64,000 bases of DNA from Cellulomonas humilata. GTDB taxonomy: Bacteria; Actinomycetota; Actinomycetes; Actinomycetales; Cellulomonadaceae. A program made the translations under genes and the position numbers. Shown one piece after another: positions 52,030 to 58,746 of this stretch. The stretch lies in NCBI RefSeq assembly GCF_013359775.1, contig NZ_JABMCI010000052.1, positions 62,001-126,000 on the forward strand, read 5' to 3'. How positions within the stretch are numbered: the first letter of the stretch is position 1; every line of letters begins with the position of its first letter. Under the pieces are notes generated by a model that was given only the letters and a program-made list of their open reading frames with translations, was not told the origin of the DNA and searched no databases.

Positions 52030-52058
52030 TTGACAGTCGCGGAGTGCGTCCGTTTCAC
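52030..52058 (+). promoter_or_regulatory. Candidate promoter of the met transport operon
   Basis: TTGACA (52030-52035) is followed after 17 bases by TTTCAC (52053-52058), a good -35 with a weak -10. It lies 93 bases before the leader peptide and about 320 before metQ, so a long leader is expected. Confidence 0.4.
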
Positions 52059-52150
52059 TGCCTCCCGGGCGTCCTGACGCCCCCACCCCGGCCGTTCGAG
52101 GCACGGGGGGTCGTCGGCTTCCCCGCCGGCGCACGACGAGAGGTCGATCG

Positions 52151-52252
52151 ATGGACACGCGCGTGACCCGCACCCGGACTGCCGAGCCCACTGGGCCGGC
52201 CGTCATGTGTGCGGCGCGCCGGTGTGCCTGTCCGACCTGTTGTCAGCACTGA
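52151..52252 (+). CDS. Cysteine-rich leader peptide upstream of metQNI
   Basis: A 33-residue open frame with AGAGG 8 bases before its ATG. Cysteines sit at residues 20, 25, 27, 30 and 31, near the end, a density not expected by chance, and the stop is followed by a hairpin at 52270-52284. Polycysteine leader peptides control sulfur genes in actinobacteria by stalling or completion of translation according to cysteine supply. Here it would tie expression of the methionine transporter to cysteinyl-tRNA level. It is too short for ordinary gene finders. Regulation is inferred. Confidence 0.6.
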   Translation: MDTRVTRTRTAEPTGPAVMCAARRCACPTCCQH

Positions 52253-52269
52253 CCCGCTGACAGCCCCGC

Positions 52270-52284
52270 GTGCCCACCGGGCAC
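52270..52284 (+). terminator. Hairpin after the leader peptide (possible attenuator)
   Basis: GTGCCC / GGGCAC arms around ACC, 17 bases after the leader stop codon and 95 bases before metQ. The stem is only 6 bp and there is no T-run, so it may be part of a larger fold. Between it and metQ (52285-52379) only GAGGAGA before the metQ ATG is notable. Confidence 0.35.
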
Positions 52285-52379
52285 CCCTGTAGCTCCCCCG
52301 CCCGCGCGATCACCCGCGCTTCGCGTCCCCGCACACAGCCACCGGCCGTCGCCGTGACGGTCCGTCCCGAGGAGAACCC

Positions 52380-53336
52380 ATGTCCGAGTCCGTCCCCGTC
52401 CTCCCGCCGAAGAGCGGAGGAGGTCGTCGCAACGGCCTCATCGCCGGCATCGTCGTCGTCGCCCTCGTGGTGGTCGGTGCGATCGCGTACTTCGCCACCC
52501 GCGGCTCGTCCGACGAACCGACCGCGGACGGCTCGACCGCGCCGACGGTGGTCAAGCTGGGCACCACCGACGTGGCGCAGCCGCACTGGGAGATCCTCAA
52601 GGACCTCGCCGCCGAGGAGAACATCGACCTCGAGATCGTCGGTTTCTCCGAGTACACGCAGCCCAACCCGGCGGTGACGGACGGCGACATCGACCTCAAC
52701 GCGTTCCAGCACATCCTGTATCTGGCCGACCACAACAACAACACGGGCGACGACCTGCAGCCCATCGGGTCGACGCTGATCGTGCCGCTGCCCCTGTACT
52801 CCGAGAAGCACACCACGGTCGACGAGTTCACCAAGGGCGAGCAGGTGGCGATCCCCAACGACGCCACCAACCAGGCGCGCGCACTGTTCGTCCTCGAGGG
52901 CGCCGGCCTGATCGCCTTCACGGGTGACCCCAGGTCGCCGACGCCCGACGACATCGACACCGCTGCGTCCACCGTCGTCGTGCGCCCCGTCGAGGCGTCG
53001 CAGACCGCGGGCCTGATCGGTGACCCCGACATCGCCGGCGTGATCGTGAACAACAACTTCGCCTCGGACGCCGGGTTCGACCTCGACGGCTACGTGTACG
53101 CGGACGACCCGAGCTCGGCCGGCGCCCAGCCGTACATCAACGTCATCGCGGCCCGCCCCGAGGACGCCGACAACCCGGTGTACCAGCGGATCGTCGAGCT
53201 CTACCACGACCCGTCGGTGACCGAGTCGGTCGTCGAGTCGTCGGGCGGCACGGCTGTCATCGTGGAGGGCTACGACGCAGCGAAGCTGCAGCAGGTCCTC
53301 AAGGACACCCAGGCGAACCTCAAGGCCGCCGGCTGA
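52380..53336 (+). CDS. metQ: Methionine ABC transporter substrate-binding protein MetQ
   Basis: A 318-residue NlpA-family protein with GAGGAG before the ATG. Residues 20-42 form a transmembrane helix preceded by a Gly/Arg-rich cytosolic stretch; no lipobox cysteine exists, although MetQ is usually a lipoprotein. The binding domain (about 55-318) has KLGTTDVAQPHWEILKDLA, VGFSEYTQPNPAVTDGDIDLNAFQH, VPLPLYSEKH, IPNDATNQARAL and VNNNFASDAGFD, all family hallmarks. It delivers D/L-methionine to MetI/MetN. It is first in the metQNI operon, behind the cysteine-rich leader. Confidence 0.93.
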   Translation: MSESVPVLPPKSGGGRRNGLIAGIVVVALVVVGAIAYFATRGSSDEPTADGSTAPTVVKLGTTDVAQPHWEILKDLAAEENIDLEIVGFSEYTQPNPAVTDGDIDLNAFQHILYLADHNNNTGDDLQPIGSTLIVPLPLYSEKHTTVDEFTKGEQVAIPNDATNQARALFVLEGAGLIAFTGDPRSPTPDDIDTAASTVVVRPVEASQTAGLIGDPDIAGVIVNNNFASDAGFDLDGYVYADDPSSAGAQPYINVIAARPEDADNPVYQRIVELYHDPSVTESVVESSGGTAVIVEGYDAAKLQQVLKDTQANLKAAG

Positions 53337-53342
53337 CCCACC

Positions 53343-53384
53343 GCTCCCGGGCAGGGGCATCCCCGACGTCTCCTGCCCGGGAGC
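53343..53384 (+). terminator. Intercistronic hairpin between metQ and metN
   Basis: Perfect 13-base arms (53343-53355 and 53372-53384) with a 16-base loop, 6 bases after the metQ stop. It may stabilise the metQ part of the mRNA or stop part of transcription, so the binding protein is made in excess. Confidence 0.6.
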
Positions 53385-53406
53385 ACCCCGCCCCGAGAGG
53401 CTGCGC

Positions 53407-54426
53407 GTGTCCCCCATCATCGAGTTCCGTGACGTCAGCAAGGTCTTCCCGTCCCCGTCGGGCCCCATCCGCGCGGTCGACGGCATCGACCTGACCATCG
53501 AGGCCGGCGAGGTCTTCGGTGTCATCGGCTACTCCGGTGCGGGGAAGAGCACGCTGGTCCGGCTGATCAACGGGCTGGAGCGGGTCACGTCGGGGCAGCT
53601 GGTCGTGGACGGCTCCGACGTCGCGACCCTCACCGAGCGCCAGCTCGAGCTCAAGCGCCGCGACATCGGCATGATCTTCCAGCAGTTCAACCTCTTCTCC
53701 TCCCGCACGGTCGCCGGCAACGTCGCGTTCCCGCTGAAGGTTGCCGGCTGGCCCAAGGCTGACCGCGACCGCCGGATCGCGGAGCTGCTCGACTTCGTCG
53801 GCCTGCTGGACCGCGCGCACTCCTACCCCGACCAGCTCTCGGGTGGTCAGAAGCAGCGCGTCGGCATCGCCCGGGCGCTCGCGGCGTCGCCCAAGATCCT
53901 GCTGGCCGACGAGTCCACCAGTGCGCTGGACCCGCAGACCACCCAGGACGTCCTGCGGCTGCTTCGCAAGGTCAACACCGAGCTGGGGGTGACGATCGTC
54001 GTGATCACGCACGAGCTCGAGGTGGTCCGCGCCATCGCCGACCGCGTCGCCGTCCTGGAGAACGGCCGCGTGGCGGAGCACGGCTCGGTGTTCGACATCT
54101 TCACCAACCCTCAGGCCGAGGTCACGCGGCGGTTCGTGTCGACCGTGGTCCACGACCGGCCGCGCGGCGCCAACCTGGAGCGGCTGCGGCAGACGCACGA
54201 GGGCCGCATCGTCACCGCCACGATCGCGGACGGCAGCAGGCTGGGCGCGGTCCTTGCGTCCGCCGGAGCCCTCGGCGTCACGTTCGAGATCGTCTACGGC
54301 GGCATCGGCACCCTCCAGGACCAGTCGTTCGGCTCGCTCACCCTGGCCCTCGACGGGTCCGACGACGCCGTCGAGACCGTGGTCGGACGGCTGCGCGAGG
54401 TCACCACGATCGAGGAGGCCTCCTGA
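53407..54426 (+). CDS. metN: Methionine ABC transporter ATP-binding protein MetN
   Basis: A 339-residue ABC ATPase: Walker A GYSGAGKSTL, Q-loop FQQFNLFSSRTV, signature LSGGQKQRVGIARAL, Walker B ILLADESTSALDP, and ITHELEVVRAI. Residues about 265-338 are the C-terminal NIL domain that binds methionine and inhibits transport when the cell is replete. It overlaps metI by one base (TGATG). Confidence 0.95.
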   Translation: MSPIIEFRDVSKVFPSPSGPIRAVDGIDLTIEAGEVFGVIGYSGAGKSTLVRLINGLERVTSGQLVVDGSDVATLTERQLELKRRDIGMIFQQFNLFSSRTVAGNVAFPLKVAGWPKADRDRRIAELLDFVGLLDRAHSYPDQLSGGQKQRVGIARALAASPKILLADESTSALDPQTTQDVLRLLRKVNTELGVTIVVITHELEVVRAIADRVAVLENGRVAEHGSVFDIFTNPQAEVTRRFVSTVVHDRPRGANLERLRQTHEGRIVTATIADGSRLGAVLASAGALGVTFEIVYGGIGTLQDQSFGSLTLALDGSDDAVETVVGRLREVTTIEEAS

Positions 54427-55112
54427 TGCGCGCGGTACTTCCCACGGCCAACGAGTTCGACTGGTCGTTCCACGGCCCGAAGCTCGTCGAGGCGCTCGGC
54501 GAGACCCTCTACATGGTCTCCGCGACCCTGCTCATCGGCGGCGTGCTCGGCCTCGCCCTGGGCCTCGCCCTGTACACGACCCGGCGCGGCGGCCTGCTGG
54601 CCAACCGCGCTGTGTTCGGCGTGGCCAACCTGCTGGTCAACGTCTTCCGGCCGATCCCGTTCCTCATCCTGCTCATGGTCATCGCGCCGGTGACCGTCGG
54701 CCTGATCGGCACCCGGCTGGGCAGCACCGCGATGATCGTGCCGCTGTCGTTCGCTGCGACGTTCGGGGTGTCGCGGATCGTCGAGCAGAACCTCGTCGCC
54801 ATCGACCCCGGGGTCATCGAGGCGGCGCGCGCGACGGGCGCCAGCCGGTGGCGCATCGTCACCACGCTCGTCGTCCCGGAGGCCCTCGGGCCGCTGATCC
54901 TCGGGTTCACCTTCGTCTTCGTCGCCATCGTCGACATGTCTGCGCTGGCCGGCACGCTGGACGGCGGCGGGCTCGGGGCGTTCGCGCTCGACTACGGGTA
55001 CAAGCGCTGGAACTTCGCCGTCGTGTGGATCACCGTGCTCGTGATCATTCTGCTGGTCCAGGTGGCGCAGGCGATCGGCAACCGCCTGTCCCGCAGGGTC
55101 CTGCGCCGCTGA
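54426..55112 (+). CDS. metI: Methionine ABC transporter permease MetI
   Basis: A 228-residue permease with five helices and the EAA-type loop EAARATGASRWRIVTTLVVPEALGPLI. RPIPFLILLMVIAPVT and GGLGAFALDYGYKRWNF are MetI hallmarks. It ends the metQNI operon. Confidence 0.94.
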   Translation: MRAVLPTANEFDWSFHGPKLVEALGETLYMVSATLLIGGVLGLALGLALYTTRRGGLLANRAVFGVANLLVNVFRPIPFLILLMVIAPVTVGLIGTRLGSTAMIVPLSFAATFGVSRIVEQNLVAIDPGVIEAARATGASRWRIVTTLVVPEALGPLILGFTFVFVAIVDMSALAGTLDGGGLGAFALDYGYKRWNFAVVWITVLVIILLVQVAQAIGNRLSRRVLRR

Positions 55113-55152
55113 CCTCGGGCGGCGTGTCGGCGGCCGGGGCCAGAATGGCGGC

Positions 55153-55719
55153 ATGCCGCAGGACCTCAGCACCGTCCCCTGGCCCGTGCGCACCGCGCGC
55201 CTCTCCCTTCGCCCGGCGACGCCCGACGACGCCGACGCCATCTGGCAGGTGCGCCGTGTGCCCGGCGTCGACGAGTGGCTGAGCCACAGCGTCGGCGACC
55301 GCGACTCCTACGTCGCCCGCGTCCGCGACCCCGAACGCCTCGCCCTCACCCTGGTGATCGAGCTCGACGGGCATGTCATCGGCGACCTGATGCTGAAGAT
55401 CGAGGACTCCTGGGCGCAGGGCGACGCCCCGTGCCCGCAGCAGGCGACCCTGGGCTGGGTGCTCGACCCGGCGCAGGGCGGGCACGGCTACGCGACGGAG
55501 GCGGTCGACGGGCTGCTCCGGATCTGCTTCGAGCACCTCGGGCTGCGTCGCGTTCGGGCCTACTGCTTCGTGGAGAACGAACCATCCTGGCGCCTCATGG
55601 AGCGGCTCGGGATGCGACGCGAGGAGCACAGCGTCCGGGACTCGCTGCACCGCACGCGGGGCTGGCTGGACGGCTACGCGTACGCGCTGCTGGCCGACGA
55701 GTGGCTCGCGCGGGTGTGA
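55153..55719 (+). CDS. GNAT-family N-acetyltransferase (RimJ/RimL-like)
   Basis: A 188-residue protein with the acetyltransferase_3 layout: RTARLSLRPATPDDADAIW, GYATEAVDGLLRICFEHLG (acetyl-CoA binding), RVRAYCFVENEPSWRLMERLGMRREEH. Similar proteins acetylate ribosomal proteins, antibiotics or small amines; the substrate cannot be told. It begins 40 bases after metI but lacks a clear ribosome-binding site, so it may be transcribed on its own. Confidence 0.88.
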   Translation: MPQDLSTVPWPVRTARLSLRPATPDDADAIWQVRRVPGVDEWLSHSVGDRDSYVARVRDPERLALTLVIELDGHVIGDLMLKIEDSWAQGDAPCPQQATLGWVLDPAQGGHGYATEAVDGLLRICFEHLGLRRVRAYCFVENEPSWRLMERLGMRREEHSVRDSLHRTRGWLDGYAYALLADEWLARV

Positions 55720-55897
55720 CCCGACCACCCCACGCGTCTCCCCTGCACCCGGCCGGCGCCGCCCGCGACCCCGGTGACGCCCCGGATCTCCCCACCCGAT
55801 CCGGGCGGGCGGACTGGGGGGTGCACCCGAAGCAGACCGAGCCGCACGCGCTGCACCGTGGACCTCCGGACGGACCGATCCGTGGAGAGGGGGACGC

Positions 55898-56212
55898 ATG
55901 GAGCTGCACGTCGAGCTGGTCGGGTTCGTCGCGTCCGTCCTCTCGCTCGTCCTCTGGTGGCCCCAGGCCGTGCGCGTGTGGCGGCTGCGCCACGACGGCA
56001 GCGGGCTCGGTGGCGTCTCGATCTCCACGCAGGCGCTGCTGCTCGCCAATGCCGGGCTGTGGGCCGTCTACGCGGTGCTCACGGGTTCGTTCTGGGTGGG
56101 AGCGCCCGGCCTGGTGAACGCGCCGCTCGCCCTCACCACGATCGTGCTCGTCCGGCGGTCACGCGTCCCTGCGGACGACGACCGTGCTCCCGCCGTTCCG
56201 ACAGGTGTGTAG
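55898..56212 (+). CDS. SemiSWEET/PQ-loop small membrane protein
   Basis: A 104-residue protein with GAGAGGGGG before the ATG and three helices. The first carries the PQ motif (VLSLVLWWPQAVRVWRLR) and the second an Asn in ANAGLWAVYAVL, both characteristic of SemiSWEET sugar transporters, which act as dimers. A charged C-terminus ends it. The 178 bases to its left (55720-55897) contain no gene that I can support. Confidence 0.75.
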   Translation: MELHVELVGFVASVLSLVLWWPQAVRVWRLRHDGSGLGGVSISTQALLLANAGLWAVYAVLTGSFWVGAPGLVNAPLALTTIVLVRRSRVPADDDRAPAVPTGV

Positions 56213-56556
56213 GACTGCGCGGGACGCCGGCCGATCGCGTCCTGGGTCCGGCAGCGCCGCCACCGCCAGGAAACGCCATGGAACGGCGGGGAATTGCGCC
56301 CCCGTGAGGCATTTCGCCCGATGTCACCTTTGATGTGGAACAGGCATACCCTTCTCTCAGGGGCGGGCAACAGAAATACCTCGTGAACGCATTTCCGGTA
56401 CTGCGCGTGATCGGCCCGCCATCGACCCGATCGACTGCCTCCGGTAGCCCCGCCGCCCTCCGCGGCCTCGCTGGCGCAGGTGGAGCCAGGACCCTGGCGC
56501 CTCCGCCCGATGCCCGACGTCGCCGTCGCCGCATCCCCTCATCCGGAGGACAGATC
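56213..56556. other. Long upstream region of the DUF3494 gene
   Basis: A 344-base non-coding stretch, less GC-rich around 56295-56400. It contains inverted-repeat-prone segments and possible -10 elements (CATACCCT near 56345), but I could not match it to a known riboswitch. A long structured leader is possible. The last 15 bases provide GGAGGA for the next gene. Confidence 0.4.
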
Positions 56557-57501
56557 GTGCGCACCCAGACCAGCCGCCCCCGCACCCGCACCTTCACCGT
56601 CCTCGCCGCCGTCGTCGTCGCCGCAGCCCTCGCGACCGTCCCGTCCGCCGCGCAGGCCGCCCTCGGCACCCCGGTGCCGCTCGGCGCGGGCTCGACGTTC
56701 GTGGTGCTCGCCGGGGCGGGGGTCACCAACACGGGGGCCACGACCCTCGGCGGCGACATCGGCACCTTCCCCACCACCAGCATCACCGGGCCGGGGACGA
56801 TCACCCAGGCGAGCGGCGTGAACCACGGCGGAGACGCGGTGACCCAGCAGGCGAAGACCGACCTCGTCACCGCGTACGACGCCGCGTCCTCCCAGTCGCC
56901 CGACCCCCTCGGCGGCGTCGAGCTCGCGGGCCTGACCCTGGAGCCCGGCGTCTACGACACCGGCGGCGTCATCGAGCTGAACGGGAACCTGACGCTCGAC
57001 GGCAACGGCGACCCGAACGCCGTGTTCGTGTTCCAGTCGCTGTCGGAGCTGCTCGCCGGTGCCGCCAGCTCGGTCACGTTCATCGACGGCGCCACCGCCT
57101 GCAACGTGTACTGGCGCGTGCCCAGCTCGGCGACCATCCTGGCGGGCAGCCGGTTCGCCGGGACGATCCTCGCCATGACCTCGATCACGTTCGAGGCGGG
57201 TGCCACGCTCGACGGGCGGGCGCTGGCGCGGACAGGAACGGTCACGATGATCACCAACACGATCACGCTGCCGGCCTGCGCGCCCGTCCCCGGTGCAGTC
57301 GCCGCGGCGACCCCCGCGCCCGCAGCGGCCGCAGCGGCCGGACCGCAGGTGCCGGTGACCCCGCGCGGCGGCGTCGCGACCGGCGACGGCAGCAGCCTCC
57401 CGGCCGCGCCCGTCGACCGCCCGGTGCTCGCCGCGCTCACGCTCCTGGGTGTCGGTGCCGTCGTCCTGCTCGCGGTCCGGCTGCGCCGCGCACGCGGATG
57501 A
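56557..57501 (+). CDS. DUF3494 (ice-binding-like) surface protein
   Basis: A 314-residue exported protein; the GTG at 56557 has GGAGGA 7 bases upstream and starts the signal peptide (VLAAVVVAAALATVPSAAQAA). Residues 35-245 are the DUF3494 beta-helix (FVVLAGAGVTNTG, TTLGGDIGTFP, TLEPGVYDTGG, NAVFVFQ, CNVYWRVPSSATILAGS, RFAGTILAMTSIT, TLDGRALARTGTVTM). An Ala/Pro linker and a C-terminal helix with a basic tail (285-314) follow, so it is a cell-surface protein. Some members bind ice; in others this fold is an adhesin. No LPxTG is present. Its stop overlaps the next gene (ATGA), a class F sortase. Confidence 0.88.
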   Translation: MRTQTSRPRTRTFTVLAAVVVAAALATVPSAAQAALGTPVPLGAGSTFVVLAGAGVTNTGATTLGGDIGTFPTTSITGPGTITQASGVNHGGDAVTQQAKTDLVTAYDAASSQSPDPLGGVELAGLTLEPGVYDTGGVIELNGNLTLDGNGDPNAVFVFQSLSELLAGAASSVTFIDGATACNVYWRVPSSATILAGSRFAGTILAMTSITFEAGATLDGRALARTGTVTMITNTITLPACAPVPGAVAAATPAPAAAAAAGPQVPVTPRGGVATGDGSSLPAAPVDRPVLAALTLLGVGAVVLLAVRLRRARG

Positions 57502-58151
57502 GGTTCGCGCGCCGTCCGGTCACCGCCGGTCCGGTCGCCCTCCTCCTCGCCCTCGCGATCAGCTCCTGCGCGGCCGCCGACCCCGGCACGTCGCCCACGT
57601 CGACCGTGATGCCCACGGACTCGGACTCGGCGTCGGCGTCGGTCCACGTGCGCACGACGCCTCCGCCGGTCGCGGCACCCGCCCCCGTGCTCCCGACGGC
57701 CATGGCCGCCTCCGTGCCCGTCCGAGTCGAGGCCCCGGCCATCGCCGTCGACTCCGAGCTCATCGAGCTCGGGCTCGAGGACGACGGCACCCTGGAGGTG
57801 CCCCCGGGCGCGTTCCCGGCGGGCTGGTTCTCCGGTGCGCCGACCCCGGGCGAGCTCGGCCCGGCCGTCATCGTCGGCCACATCGACTGGGTGACCGGTC
57901 CCGGGGTGTTCTTCCGGCTCGCCGAGCTCGCGGTGGGCGACGAGATCTCGGTGAGCCGTGCGGACGGCTCGGTCGCGGTGTTCCGGACGACCGAGGTGAC
58001 CCGGTACCCGAAGGACGCCTTCCCGACCGCCCTGGTCTACGGGGACATCGACCACGCGGGCCTGCGGCTGATCTCCTGCGGGGGCGAGTTCAACCGGAGC
58101 ACGGGGCACTACGAGGACAACGTGGTCGCGTTCGCGGAGCTCGTGCCCTGA
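57498..58151 (+). CDS. Class F sortase, probable lipoprotein
   Basis: A 217-residue sortase coupled to the DUF3494 gene by ATGA. Lipobox ISSC places the lipidated Cys at residue 24; a Thr/Pro linker leads to the sortase domain (about 73-217). The catalytic triad is intact: His128 in VIVGHID, Cys194 in LRLISCGG, Arg200 in FNRSTGHYEDN. Class F sortases are actinobacterial and are normally held by an N-terminal helix, so a lipoprotein form is slightly unusual. It probably acts on surface proteins with LPxTG-like motifs; its neighbour lacks a standard motif. Confidence 0.88.
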   Translation: MRFARRPVTAGPVALLLALAISSCAAADPGTSPTSTVMPTDSDSASASVHVRTTPPPVAAPAPVLPTAMAASVPVRVEAPAIAVDSELIELGLEDDGTLEVPPGAFPAGWFSGAPTPGELGPAVIVGHIDWVTGPGVFFRLAELAVGDEISVSRADGSVAVFRTTEVTRYPKDAFPTALVYGDIDHAGLRLISCGGEFNRSTGHYEDNVVAFAELVP

Positions 58152-58206
58152 GCCGCCCGGCCGGGTCGTCGGGGCGCTTGGAGGGTCGCGGAGACCGGCA
58201 GCCGTC

Positions 58207-58620
58207 GTGCAGGGAGGGCCGCCGCGTGCAGCACGTGCAGGTGTCCTCCTGGTCGCCAGGGCCGTGGCCGTCACGGCCGTGTGCCGTCGGCGGGGCCGGC
58301 CGGCACCCCTCGTCCTCGTCGCCGTCGCGATCGTCGTGTCGATCGTGCCGGGCGTGCCCCGGTTCGAGATCGACTCGCACGTGCTGCACGAGTTCGTCCT
58401 CCCCCCGCTCCTGTACTCCGCGGCGCTGTCCAGCTCGTACCGCGACTTCCGGTCGTCGCTGAACTTGATCACGCGCCGCGGGGTCGGCCTCGTGCTGGTC
58501 AGTGCCGCGGCGGTCGCGCTGGCGTTCTGGTGGCTCGAACCGTCCGTGCCGTTCGCCGCCGCCCTCGTGCTCGGCGCGGTCGTCGCACCCCCGGACGCGG
58601 CCGCCGCGGTCGCCTCGCGT
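58207..58620 (+). pseudogene. Truncated Na+/H+ antiporter (CPA1/NhaP type)
   Basis: About 138 residues match the start of a cation:proton antiporter: GVPRFEIDSHVLHEFVLPPLLYSAALSSS-like text, RDFRSSLNLITRRGVGLVLVS, and LVLGAVVAPPDAAAAVA, which is the family's conserved ion-site region. After this the similarity stops within the antiporter's fourth or fifth helix and the frame runs into unrelated sequence before adhE. Intact members have 500 or more residues and about 12 helices, so this is a remnant. The frame is not broken up to the end of the homology, which points to a deletion, possibly fairly recent. Confidence 0.6.
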
Positions 58621-58746
58621 CGTCATGGGTCACGCCCGTGCGGCGAACCTGAGACGTTCGGCCCATCCATTGGGCACGTCGGGTCCGTAGCGTCGTGGGC
58701 AGAGGGTCGCAGAGCGGCCCTACCGGCCTCGACTAGGAGTTGAACG

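Noticed and set aside
51959..52379. SAM-type riboswitch before metQ
   Set aside because: The conserved core of SAM-I/SAM-IV elements could not be found; a cysteine-rich leader peptide explains the region better.
56213..56556. Cyclic-dinucleotide riboswitch before the DUF3494 gene
   Set aside because: A fragment CCTCCGGTAG recalls class I cyclic-di-GMP aptamers, but the other conserved blocks (such as GGACGCAAAGCC) are absent.
58620..58746. Rex-binding site before adhE
   Set aside because: No TTGTGAA-type inverted repeat is present; only a short GCCCA/TGGGC repeat of unknown meaning.
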